Below are positions 52,311-62,700 of a DNA stretch of 64,000 nucleotides, piece after piece (the first letter of the stretch is position 1; each line of letters begins with the position of its first letter). The notes below the pieces were generated by a model. The model ran no database searches, was not told the DNA's origin, and worked only from the letters and a program-made list of their open reading frames with translations. The position numbers and the translations under genes were made by a program. The stretch comes from JACSRF01 sp964504445 (lineage in GTDB: Bacteria; Chloroflexota; Anaerolineae; Promineifilales; Promineifilaceae). The stretch lies in assembly GCA_964504445.1 (NCBI GenBank), contig CAZDEO010000020.1:1-64000 (forward strand). The letters are read 5' to 3'.

Positions 52311-54950
52311 CTACCGGGCAAGAAGCCAGGCTGGTTGGCTAGCCGGGTTGGCAATTTCATGGGCGGCGCCGGTAGCAAGTTCCAGCAGCCAGACGGTTGG
52401 TTTGGCCAGGGGGATCTCCAAATCATAGCGATGGTAGAGGAGGTAACGGCCGTCGGGCGACCAGGCCAAATTTTGGTGTAACGTATTCTCCACCGCGGTT
52501 AGCGGGCGGGCTGCGGTGCCATCAGCGCCCATAATCCAAATCTGGTTACCCCGTTCTGGCTGCCCATCGGCAAAAATGCGGCGCACAAAAGCCACCTGTT
52601 CCCCATCAGGCGACCAGGCAGGCCAGCTATCGCTCACATCTTGTGCGGCGCTAATATCCGTCAATGCGGCGTCAGCCACATCAAAGCGCAGCAAGTGGGT
52701 GAGGGCCTGCGAACCTTCGCGCAGGGTTGCGCGGTTCACGTCTGTTAGCAATAAAGACTGCCCGGTGGGAGACCAGACAACTGACATGCTGGTCATGGTG
52801 GGAAATTCGTGGCTACGGCCGTCAGTCAGATTGTATAGCTGGATTTTGGTGGGCATAGCCGGGGCAATGTAGCTCAACCATTGGCCGTCAGGCGACCAGG
52901 CTGGGCTAAAACCGGGCAGGCCAACATCCTGAAAGATGGGGGCCGTTTCGCCACTGGTCAGGTCTAACCACCACAAGGTGGTGGTGCCAGCCACATTTTC
53001 CGGGGAAATATCAAGCTGTTCGTACACAATGCGCGTCCCGTCGGGGGCAAAAGCAGCGTTACGGCAGGCCGTTTGAGGGCATTCGAGGAGCCGCTTTTGA
53101 CGGCCGTCGCCCGCCAAAAGCCACAAGTCGCTGCCCCGGTCGGCGCGGATAGCGGCATAAATAACGCGCTGCCGGTCAGGGGAAACGGTGTAATTCCAAA
53201 TGCCATAGGGTGTTTGGGTTAGCGCTGTGGGGGGGCCACCGGTGGCCGGCATACTGTAGAGTTGGTACATACCCTGCTCATCCAGCACCAGGTAAAGCAC
53301 GCGGGCCGCGGCCAATGTGAAGGCGTGTGCCGGTTTATGGGCTTTAAGCTGCGGTTGTGGGGCAGTAACGGCCGTTGCCCTGCCAACACCCCCATCTACC
53401 TGCGCCTGAGCCAGATACCCCGTGCCGCGGACCGCATTCCACGTTAGCCCCAGCCCTAAAGCCAGCACCACCAAGGCGCTGGCCACGGCAATGGCCGGCG
53501 CATAGCGCTCCACCTGCCCAAAGCGGGCAAACAGCCGCCGGCTTTGCACCATGGCCAGCCCAATGGCTATGAGCACCACCGCCAGCCCCAGGCTAAAGCT
53601 GACAATGAGAGACAACCCCAAGGCAATGCGGTTGAGCGCCACCGCCACCAGCAAAATGGCAATAGCGTCGGGGCAAGGCACCAGCCCCCCGCTAACGCCC
53701 AGGCCAATTAGCGAACGCCAGCGCACCATCCCCACGCCAGATTCGGTTGTTAACACCTCGTCATACACCCGGGTAGATATGTCCGCACCAATGGCAATGC
53801 GCTGGCGGTTGGCGGCTGGCAATTGAGTGCTGTTTACGGATACCTGTTTACTGGCCTCTGCCATTGCTGCTGCCTTTTCGCGCTGGCGCTTTTGCTGCAC
53901 GCCGCGCCAGCCGCGCCAGCGCTGCCACAACAAGCCCACCCCCATAGCCATAATCAGTAACCCGGAGGCGATTTCCAAAATGGGGAAGAGGTCGGTCGGC
54001 ACCAGGAAGCGCGACGCCACCAGGGTCAACGCGCCAATAGCCAGCACAGAGCCGGTGTGGGTGAGGGTGACGACCCCGCCTAAAGCAGCGGCATGTTTGG
54101 GCGTGCCTCGTGTGCCAACCAGGTAGGCGGCGACCAGCGCCTTGCCATGACCGGGAGTCAGGCCGTGCATGGCGCCTAAAACCAGGGAAAGGGCGAGGGC
54201 CGTCAACAGGAAAAAGGGGGTCAAGTTTTCGTCGCGCACCAGGGCAGTCAGCCGGGCATAAGGGCGGGTGTCTTCGGGTTGAGGGGGTGTGGTGGGAGCA
54301 ACGGCCGTTTCCCCCTCCCCAGCAGGTACATCAGGCGCGGCTACGCCACTCGCCGCCAGGGCAGGCGTGCCGCTATCCCAGTAGCTCAGGGGAGCCGCTT
54401 CGCTTTCTGAAAAGCTCAAGGTCAGGGAGAGACGGCCGTTTTCTTGCCACGGCCGGGTAAAGGTTACGCCCTCTTCGCCATAGATATAAAACCAATTGAT
54501 GCTCAAGGCTTCAGCGTAGGGGTTGTACAGCAGCAGGTCAGCGGGGGGATTGGCGGTAAAAGTGGCCGCCAGATTGGCCGTGATGACGGCGTCCCCCAGC
54601 TCAAAAGCGGTCAGGTCGGCAGGCCAGGCAACGGCCGTTAACTCCCAAACCAGCATTTCATCCCCCAGGCTGCTTTGCCACGCCGCCAGCAGAGGGGCCA
54701 ACCACGCCTCAGCCTCGTCATCGCTTACCACGTCGTCCCTGTTGGCGTCAGCCTCGTACCAGGTAGAGGCCGCCAGCAACGGCCCTGGCGACAGGGTATA
54801 GGCCAACTCCGCCCCAGTGGGCTGCAGGCGCAGGGTATAGGTCTGGGTGTACATGTCCGCCGGATGAGCAGCCACGGGTTGCTCCTTGCCAACTAACAGC
54901 AGCCCTGCCAGCAGCAATACCAGCACCCATTTACTCCATCTTCCTCGCAT
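52311..54950 (-). CDS. NicO-type metal transporter fused to a TolB-like beta-propeller
   Basis: About 879 residues in three parts. A signal peptide (about residues 8-30, ending VAAHP) leads into an extracytoplasmic domain of about 200 residues with an EF-hand-like DANRDDVVSDDE. A NicO/RcnA-like membrane domain follows with AMHGLTPGHGKALVAAYLVG, LTHTGSVLAIGAL and SGGLVPCPDAIAILLVAV, the motifs of nickel/cobalt permeases. The last 300 residues are WD40/TolB-type repeats (VSPDRQRVIYAA, FAPDGTRIVYEQ, WSPDGQWLSYIA, WSPDGEQVAFVR, WSPDGRYLLYHR). I start at 54950, where the signal peptide begins; the longer frame adds 30 unlikely residues. Substrate not proven. Confidence 0.85.
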   Translation of the reverse strand: MRGRWSKWVLVLLLAGLLLVGKEQPVAAHPADMYTQTYTLRLQPTGAELAYTLSPGPLLAASTWYEADANRDDVVSDDEAEAWLAPLLAAWQSSLGDEMLVWELTAVAWPADLTAFELGDAVITANLAATFTANPPADLLLYNPYAEALSINWFYIYGEEGVTFTRPWQENGRLSLTLSFSESEAAPLSYWDSGTPALAASGVAAPDVPAGEGETAVAPTTPPQPEDTRPYARLTALVRDENLTPFFLLTALALSLVLGAMHGLTPGHGKALVAAYLVGTRGTPKHAAALGGVVTLTHTGSVLAIGALTLVASRFLVPTDLFPILEIASGLLIMAMGVGLLWQRWRGWRGVQQKRQREKAAAMAEASKQVSVNSTQLPAANRQRIAIGADISTRVYDEVLTTESGVGMVRWRSLIGLGVSGGLVPCPDAIAILLVAVALNRIALGLSLIVSFSLGLAVVLIAIGLAMVQSRRLFARFGQVERYAPAIAVASALVVLALGLGLTWNAVRGTGYLAQAQVDGGVGRATAVTAPQPQLKAHKPAHAFTLAAARVLYLVLDEQGMYQLYSMPATGGPPTALTQTPYGIWNYTVSPDRQRVIYAAIRADRGSDLWLLAGDGRQKRLLECPQTACRNAAFAPDGTRIVYEQLDISPENVAGTTTLWWLDLTSGETAPIFQDVGLPGFSPAWSPDGQWLSYIAPAMPTKIQLYNLTDGRSHEFPTMTSMSVVWSPTGQSLLLTDVNRATLREGSQALTHLLRFDVADAALTDISAAQDVSDSWPAWSPDGEQVAFVRRIFADGQPERGNQIWIMGADGTAARPLTAVENTLHQNLAWSPDGRYLLYHRYDLEIPLAKPTVWLLELATGAAHEIANPASQPAWLLAR

Positions 54951-55101
54951 AAGTTGAATTGTAGCGAAATCTGGCAAGGCCGCGAAGGGGTACGGCCGTT
55001 TCTCACCTCCTTGTGAACTAACGCACAACTTTAGCCCCATCCCCTACGTATTGGTTTATGCTTTACTTACAGGAAGCAACAACTTGTTTTTGGAGGAAAA
55101 A

Positions 55102-56211
55102 ATGAAAGGAAAAGGAATAGAAATCTTTTGGGGAATCGTTCTCATTTTGTTAGGGGGGTTCTTTCTGACCCGCAATCTGGGCTATCTGCCCGACCTTTCC
55201 CCCATAATTTGGTCGCTCCTTTTCGTTGGCGTCAGCATCGTCTCCTTCGCCAGCTATTTTGCCAAAGGGAGAGAGCAATGGGGCTGGTTGTTTCCGGCTT
55301 TGCTTGCCGGTTCCATCGCCCTCATTATCTGGCTGGCGGAAGCAGGCCGCGATGGTACTTTTATGGGTACGCTAGTGCTGTGGAGCTGTGCCCTCCCCTT
55401 CTTCGTCGCGTACAGCTTAAATCGGCAAGAAAATTGGTGGGGGCTGATTCCTGGCTGGGCTTTGGGCGTTATTGGGGCCGTGGTCCTTCTGGCGGACAGC
55501 ATACGGGGTGAATGGATTGGCGCGCTGATCATGTTTGGCATTGCGCTGCCCTTCTTTGTGGTCTATCTGACCAACCACCAGCATTGGTGGGCACTCATTC
55601 CGGCCTACGTGCTATCCGTCATTGGCATCATTGTGTTAGCCAGCATGGGTACCCAAGGCGAATGGATTGGCGCTTTCTTCTTACTGGCCATTGCCCTGCC
55701 CTTCTACGTAATCTATTTGCGGAACAAGGCGTTCAAATGGGCACTCATTCCCGCCTTTGTGCTCACTATTTTGGGCATTATTGCCGGGATAAGCAGCACC
55801 GTGCAGGGTGAGTACGTAGGGGTATTTTTCATGTGGGCGCTGGCGTTACTTTTTGCCCTTATTTACTGGCGGAGCAAAGAGAATTGGTGGGCGCAAATTC
55901 CCGCCGGTATATTTGCAACCATTGGCCTGGTGGTGCTGTTAAGCACCATCATTAGTCCCGAAACGCGGCAAGAAACGTTGTTAAATGTTCTCTTTTTCTT
56001 GGGTATTGCGGCAACCTTTGGCCTGTTGTGGCTGCAACACGGCCGTTACCCGGTAGAATGGGCCAAATACCCGGCGGTCGGTTTTGCCGTCGGCTCCCTG
56101 CTGGTACTGCTCTTGGGCAGTCGTCCAGAAATCATCAGCGCCATCGCCCTCATTGTCATTGGCGTCTGGATGCTCATTGACAATCGGCGGCAGCCCAAGT
56201 TAAAGGGGTAA
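55102..56211 (+). CDS. Membrane protein of tandem two-helix repeats
   Basis: A 369-residue integral membrane protein with about 12 helices. From residue 70 it consists of roughly 47-residue repeats of the form W-ALIPA-VLSVIGIIVL ... GEWIGA-F-LAIALPF-VIYL-N, seen four to five times (GEWIGAL, GEWIGAFF, GEYVGVFF). The first 40 residues, with WGIVLILLGGFFLTRNLGYLP, resemble the LiaF/DUF5668-type N-terminal pair of helices. GGAGG lies five bases before ATG 55102. It ends at a strong terminator. Function unknown. Confidence 0.82.
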   Translation: MKGKGIEIFWGIVLILLGGFFLTRNLGYLPDLSPIIWSLLFVGVSIVSFASYFAKGREQWGWLFPALLAGSIALIIWLAEAGRDGTFMGTLVLWSCALPFFVAYSLNRQENWWGLIPGWALGVIGAVVLLADSIRGEWIGALIMFGIALPFFVVYLTNHQHWWALIPAYVLSVIGIIVLASMGTQGEWIGAFFLLAIALPFYVIYLRNKAFKWALIPAFVLTILGIIAGISSTVQGEYVGVFFMWALALLFALIYWRSKENWWAQIPAGIFATIGLVVLLSTIISPETRQETLLNVLFFLGIAATFGLLWLQHGRYPVEWAKYPAVGFAVGSLLVLLLGSRPEIISAIALIVIGVWMLIDNRRQPKLKG

Positions 56212-56231
56212 CCGATCAACCACGCAACTAA

Positions 56232-56265
56232 AAAAAGCCTGCTGATTGGCGCAGCAGGCTTTTTA
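56232..56265. terminator. Bidirectional intrinsic terminator
   Basis: AAAAAGCCTGCTG and CAGCAGGCTTTTT form a perfect 13-bp arm pair around a 7-base loop, with A-runs and T-runs on both sides. It serves the membrane protein gene and, about 75 bases past its stop, the convergent degV gene. Confidence 0.92.
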
Positions 56266-56341
56266 TGGTTTCACCAGAACACCGCACGGTAAGCATACCA
56301 CGGCTACTTTGTCGAGAATATCCGGTACACCATCAACGAAG

Positions 56342-57211
56342 CTATCCCTCTACCGGGAAATAGCACAGTCCGGTTGTTCCTGGTCCCGAATGGACGCCGA
56401 GGGCTGGCGAAAGCTCGGCCACAACAGATTCCACACAAGTTAGACGTTCTTCAACCAACTCCCGCAACCGGGCGACCTCCTCCAGTGCGGCCACGTGGGT
56501 GTAGGCCACCTTTATCTTGCCCATGTACCCCACCGTCCTCTCCATAATGTCTACCATAGCCCGATATGCTTTTTGGCGGCCCCGCGTTTTGCCCAGGGCC
56601 ACAATCACGCCATCTTCCATGCCAATGAGGGGTTTAATGGAAAGCAAGCTGCCCATAAGGTGGGTGGCTTTGCCAATGCGCCCCCCCATGTAGAGGTACT
56701 TCAGGGTGTCGGCCGTTTGTATCATTTTGGTAATGGGGATCATCTCCCGCACGCGTTGCACAATGTCAGGTAGTGCAGCCCCCTCTTGCGCTTTTCGCGC
56801 TGCCTCAATGACCATCCAGCCGGTACACATAGCCACGTTTTGGGTATCAATGACGGTTACCTGTACGTCGGGGCGCTGCTGGCAGAGCATCGCCGCCCCT
56901 ACTTCGGCAGCCTGGTAAGCGGCGCTGCCTTTGGCGGTCATGTGCAAACTGATGATTTGGGTGACGTCTTCTTGCTCTGCCAGCCGTTGGTACAGTTCAA
57001 CGTATTCGCCTGGGCCAGGAGCGGCCGTTTTCGGCAAGGATTCAGCACTGGAGAGCCACTGATAAAAACTGTCAGCTCTTGCGGTAACCAGGTCGCGCAA
57101 CACGTCTTTGCCCCGGTGAATGTAGTAGGGAACCCAATGTATATTAAGAGCAGACAGCATATTTTCGGGAATGCTGGCACAGCTATCGGTGACTACAGCA
57201 ACTTTTGACAT
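56342..57211 (-). CDS. DegV family protein (fatty-acid binding, FakB-like)
   Basis: A 289-residue DegV-fold protein. VAVVTDSCASIP at the N-terminus is the family hallmark, followed by SLPKTAAPGPGEYVELYQ and IISLHMTAKGSAAYQAAEVG. These proteins bind one fatty acid; FakB homologues present it to the kinase FakA for phosphorylation. No FakA gene is adjacent. GGAG lies about 13 bases before the ATG. It converges with the repeat membrane protein. Confidence 0.94.
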   Translation of the reverse strand: MSKVAVVTDSCASIPENMLSALNIHWVPYYIHRGKDVLRDLVTARADSFYQWLSSAESLPKTAAPGPGEYVELYQRLAEQEDVTQIISLHMTAKGSAAYQAAEVGAAMLCQQRPDVQVTVIDTQNVAMCTGWMVIEAARKAQEGAALPDIVQRVREMIPITKMIQTADTLKYLYMGGRIGKATHLMGSLLSIKPLIGMEDGVIVALGKTRGRQKAYRAMVDIMERTVGYMGKIKVAYTHVAALEEVARLRELVEERLTCVESVVAELSPALGVHSGPGTTGLCYFPVEG

Positions 57212-57409
57212 AGATGTTTTTTTGCTCCGTTTAGCGGTTGGTTCAATCGAAAAGATCGATGTTTTGTATGCCCTTTATAACACCTTTGCCATGCCCGGGC
57301 TTCGTTGAAAGATGTATACTTGGTCTACGGAAAAGGAAAGAACGGGCAGGCCACAACACCTTGGGTATGGGTTAACCCGTTCTATGGCATACACGAGGAG
57401 ATATGACGT

Positions 57410-58309
57410 ATGACACAATTAATGGGTGGCATTGAAGCAGGGGGCACAAAATTTGTATGCGCCGTTGGTACCGGACCGGATGATCTGCGAGACGAGATTC
57501 GCTTCTCCACCACAACGCCCGCAGAGACCATTGGGCAAGCTATACAATTTTTCCAGGCGCAAGAATCCAGGCACGGTAAGTTGGCTGCCATTGGCATAGC
57601 TGCTTTTGGCCCGTTAGACCCGGAACCGGCTTCGGCAACCTATGGCTACATTACCACGACGCCTAAGCCAGGCTGGGCCAATGCTAATTTTGTGGGCGCC
57701 ATTCAACAAGCCTTTGCCGTGCCCGTAGGTTTCGACACGGACGTGAATGGTGCGGCGCTGGGTGAATGGCGCTGGGGGGCAGCGCAAGACGTCAACACTT
57801 TTATTTATCTGACGATTGGTACGGGTGTAGGGGGCGGGGCCATGGTCAACGGCCGTCTCCTCCACGGCCTTGTTCATCCTGAAATGGGGCACATTAGCCT
57901 GGTCCATGATTGGGCAAAAGACTCCTACGCCGGGCGCTGCCCCTACCACGGTGACTGTCTGGAGGGTATGGCGGCTGGGCCAGCCATCGGCGAACGGTGG
58001 GGCGTCAAGGGACAAGAACTGCCCCCCAATCACCCCGCCTGGGAATTAGAAGCCGATTACCTAGCCCAGGCTTTACGCAACTTCATCTGCACCCTCTCAC
58101 CCCAGCGCATCATCATGGGCGGTGGCGTTATGGAGCAACCCCAGCTTTTCCCCCTGGTGCGGCAAAAAACCCGTGACTACCTCAAGGGTTACGTGCAGCA
58201 TCCGGCCATTTTAGAGCAAATAGATAGTTACATCGTGCCGCCGGGCCTGGGCAACCGGGCTGGCGTGCTGGGAGCCATTGCCCTGGGGCAACAAGCGCTG
58301 CAGGGGTAG
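57410..58309 (+). CDS. ROK family sugar kinase (fructokinase-like)
   Basis: A 299-residue ROK kinase. GGIEAGGTKFVCAVG is the ATP loop, FDTDVNGAALGEWRWGA holds the catalytic Asp region, and GHISLVHD with C-PYHGDC-LEG forms the zinc-binding set. It resembles B. subtilis GmuE/YdhR-type fructo- or mannokinases. GAGGAG lies about ten bases before the ATG. Upstream, GAACGGG and CCCGTTC (about 57340-57383) can pair in the leader. No sugar transporter is adjacent, apart from an MFS gene in convergent orientation. The exact sugar is unproven. Confidence 0.92.
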   Translation: MTQLMGGIEAGGTKFVCAVGTGPDDLRDEIRFSTTTPAETIGQAIQFFQAQESRHGKLAAIGIAAFGPLDPEPASATYGYITTTPKPGWANANFVGAIQQAFAVPVGFDTDVNGAALGEWRWGAAQDVNTFIYLTIGTGVGGGAMVNGRLLHGLVHPEMGHISLVHDWAKDSYAGRCPYHGDCLEGMAAGPAIGERWGVKGQELPPNHPAWELEADYLAQALRNFICTLSPQRIIMGGGVMEQPQLFPLVRQKTRDYLKGYVQHPAILEQIDSYIVPPGLGNRAGVLGAIALGQQALQG

Positions 58310-58320
58310 TCCTGGCGCTT

Positions 58321-59631
58321 TTACCCCCTAAAGTAGATGGCAAAAGCCGCCAGCAGGCGCCCCACAGCAATGATGGAAAGGGTGGTCACTAACCCCAATT
58401 GAGCCGAGATGGCGGGGCCAGCTAGTGAACCCAACAAAATAGCCGCGTTTAAGGCCAGGTTATACCAGGCCAGGTGTGCCGGGCGGTTGTCATCGGGAAT
58501 ATTTTCAAGTAAATAGTTGGCAATAACGCCCCCTACAAGAGACCAGGCCAAACCGCCCACGACAGATGTGAACAAGAAAAGGGGTAAATCGCGGGACAGG
58601 GCGGTGAGGGCGGGGTAGAAGCTCATGAGGATGGCCCCGGCCACCAATAACCGGTAATTGCCATGACGGTCCGTGAGTCGCGCTAATTGGGTGGAACCAA
58701 TGAGAACACTGACGTAAAAGAGGGCTGTTCCCAGGCCAATGTGCTGGTCTGTCAGGCGCAGGTTGTTTACCCAGTACAAGGGAAATAAGGGAATAGCCAG
58801 GTATTGGGTAAGGTGAAAGAGGAAAAGGGCGGCAACGATTTGCCCGTAACGGCCGTTTAACACCGACAGTTGCAGCAGATTGCGCCAGTTGGCAGCCCTG
58901 GTAAGAAACCGCAGCCCCACCGCCTGGCGCAGGCTGTCGCCCCAGGTGCGGAACAAACCAGGGCCTACCAGGTTGCGCGGGCGCTGGCGGGAAGTGTGCG
59001 GTTCTTCGGTTAACGGCCGTACAAACCACAAATGCACCGTACTCATCACCCCCCCTAAAAAGCCCAGGCCAAACACCACCTGGTAGCCCAGCGGGAACAG
59101 CAGCGTGTCCAACAGCCAGCCGCTGAGCAGCGACACGCCAATATACACCACCGCCAGCAAGGCATTGCGTACGCCAGCCACGTGCCCCCGCCACTCCATG
59201 GGCACCGCCCCGGCAAACAGCGCATTAAAGCCCACCGCCAGCGCCGAGCCAGGCACGCTCATCAGCAGCGTCAGCACAATCAACGCCCAAATCTGGCCCT
59301 GAGGCAGCAGCAAAGAGGGCAAAAATATCCAGGCCAGGTAAACCAACCGGTGGAAAACGGCCGTCCAAAACACACTACGGCTAATAGGGTGGCTGCGCAG
59401 CCACTGGCTGGCTGGCAGCGTAAACAACAAGTTCACCACCGCCGGCCCCGCATTCAGCAGCCCAATTTGCAAAGCCGAAGCCCCCTGCCGCGCCGCAAAC
59501 ACCCCCACAAAGGCAATGGCGCTGCCACTCAGCACCCCATACCAGGCAATATCCCCATACAAATGCAAAAAATTAGCCCGGTACTCACCGGGCACTCTTT
59601 TGCTTGCCGTCAACAAAGCAATTCGTGTCAT
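58321..59631 (-). CDS. MFS transporter
   Basis: A 12-helix major facilitator of about 436 residues. Helices are evident throughout (FVGVFAARQGASALQIGLLNAGPAVVNLLFTLPA in helices 1-2; LIGSTQLARLTDRHGNYRLL in the inter-domain loop motif A region). I start at the second in-frame ATG (59631), since the ten residues before it look non-coding and neither start has a good ribosome binding site. The convergent ROK kinase could hint at sugar transport, but that is weak. Confidence 0.82.
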   Translation of the reverse strand: MTRIALLTASKRVPGEYRANFLHLYGDIAWYGVLSGSAIAFVGVFAARQGASALQIGLLNAGPAVVNLLFTLPASQWLRSHPISRSVFWTAVFHRLVYLAWIFLPSLLLPQGQIWALIVLTLLMSVPGSALAVGFNALFAGAVPMEWRGHVAGVRNALLAVVYIGVSLLSGWLLDTLLFPLGYQVVFGLGFLGGVMSTVHLWFVRPLTEEPHTSRQRPRNLVGPGLFRTWGDSLRQAVGLRFLTRAANWRNLLQLSVLNGRYGQIVAALFLFHLTQYLAIPLFPLYWVNNLRLTDQHIGLGTALFYVSVLIGSTQLARLTDRHGNYRLLVAGAILMSFYPALTALSRDLPLFLFTSVVGGLAWSLVGGVIANYLLENIPDDNRPAHLAWYNLALNAAILLGSLAGPAISAQLGLVTTLSIIAVGRLLAAFAIYFRG

Positions 59632-59750
59632 CTTGTCCGTCGCACAACCCGCCAGGCTCATGCCCGCCAGTCATCCGATTTGGTCCATTTGCAAACTCAT
59701 CAAACCTGCGGAGACAGGCAATTTCACCTGTATGGCTGCAATTTTGAAAA

Positions 59751-59785
59751 TAAAAAAGCCCGCCGGATCATCTGACCCGACGGGC
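59751..59785 (-). terminator. Intrinsic terminator of the YugP-type protease unit
   Basis: On the minus strand GCCCGTCGGG pairs with CCGGCGGGC and is followed by TTTTTTATTTT, 20 bases after the protease stop. Confidence 0.88.
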
Positions 59786-59804
59786 AAAAGTTTATCCCCA
59801 TTTA

Positions 59805-60491
59805 TCAATCTCGGCGACCACCAGAAAGCAGCAAAACATAGTACAAAAGTGTGCCTATGGCCGTTACTGCCGCCGCCACGTAGGTCAAAGCAGCCGCATC
59901 CAGAACCCTATCCACGCCTTTGGCCTCATCGCCCATCACAATGCCACTACTGGTCAGCAACTGCTTGGCGCGGCGGCTGGCGTCAAACTCTACCGGTAGC
60001 GTTATCAGGGCAAAAGCCACGCTGGCGGCAAAGAGGATAACACCCAACCAGGCCAGCGTCGTCAACTGCATCAAGAAACCGGCAATGAAAACCCACGGAC
60101 CTAATGAACTGCCAAATTGCACGGCGGGCACCAAGCTGCTACGCAGGCGCAGTGGCCCATATCCGCTGGCATCCTGCAGAGCGTGGCCCATTTCATGGGC
60201 GGCTACCCCTGCCGCCGCCACGCTAGGGGTGCGGTACACCTCCGGGCTGAGCCGCAGCACCTTGGCGCGGGGGTCATAATGGTCAGATAATGTGCCCTTT
60301 ACCTCTTCAATGCGCACGTCATACAACCCTTGCGCATCAAGCAAGGAGCGGGCAATTTCTGCCCCAGTCATATTACGCAACGTCCGTACCCGGCTGTACT
60401 TTTTGAAGGCGCTTTTGACGCGAGATTGCGCCCAAAAGCCCAGCAGCAAACCGGGTAATGCAAAAACGAGGTATAACGGGTCAAAGAACAT
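59805..60491 (-). CDS. YugP-type zinc metallopeptidase
   Basis: A 228-residue membrane-bound peptidase of the YugP (Zn_peptidase_2) family. Helix at residues 5-22, the zinc motif H99-E-M-G-H103 in VAAHEMGHALQDASGYGPL, and three C-terminal helices (about 115-170 and 200-225). Family members are poorly characterised membrane proteases. Its start lies nine bases after the stop of a 48-residue membrane protein gene, so both are probably co-translated. Confidence 0.93.
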   Translation of the reverse strand: MFFDPLYLVFALPGLLLGFWAQSRVKSAFKKYSRVRTLRNMTGAEIARSLLDAQGLYDVRIEEVKGTLSDHYDPRAKVLRLSPEVYRTPSVAAAGVAAHEMGHALQDASGYGPLRLRSSLVPAVQFGSSLGPWVFIAGFLMQLTTLAWLGVILFAASVAFALITLPVEFDASRRAKQLLTSSGIVMGDEAKGVDRVLDAAALTYVAAAVTAIGTLLYYVLLLSGGRRD

Positions 60492-60500
60492 CGCTTTTTC

Positions 60501-60647
60501 CTATTTAATCCTTTTTGAGATAGGTACAGGCCTTAAAACTGCCTTCTTTTTTGCATCATGCTGGCGTTTCAAAACCTGTAACAGAAACAGACCAGTCATT
60601 GAAGTCTGTAGAGCTAATAACCATACGAACCAATTTACGCCAGTCAT
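60501..60647 (-). CDS. Small membrane protein, 48 residues, ahead of the YugP-type protease
   Basis: An ATG with a perfect AAGGAG six bases upstream opens a 48-codon frame. Residues 5-25 (NWFVWLLALQTSMTGLFLLQ) form one hydrophobic helix and the rest is basic (KRQHDAKKKAV...SKRIK). It ends nine bases before the protease start. I recognise no family. Its position suggests a partner, regulator or substrate of the protease. It is short enough to be missed by usual gene-length cut-offs. Confidence 0.65.
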   Translation of the reverse strand: MTGVNWFVWLLALQTSMTGLFLLQVLKRQHDAKKKAVLRPVPISKRIK

Positions 60648-60809
60648 GTTAAACTCCTTAAGTTACTATTTTGCTTGATTTTGCATATAGTATTGAGGCA
60701 AGTCAACATTCTCGCTCCCTTTCCAACGAATGTCTTATAATAGGCGCACTTAGACTAATGCCCCATTCATCAGGCACAGTGTACGACCTAATTTTGCATG
60801 GAGAATTTA

Positions 60810-62621
<1,812 letters not shown>

Positions 62622-62628
62622 TGTTTGC

Positions 62629-62662
62629 AGATTTGATCAATCTTTGGAGATTGGTCAAATCT
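62629..62662 (+). terminator. Hairpin after pepF
   Basis: AGATTTGATCAATCT and AGATTGGTCAAATCT form a 15-bp stem with one G-U pair and a TTGG loop, seven bases after the pepF stop. No U-run follows, so it may mark an mRNA 3' end or attenuate the next gene. Confidence 0.5.
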
Positions 62663-62700
62663 CACGGAATTAAAAACGAACGGTTAATAAGGAATTTTTG

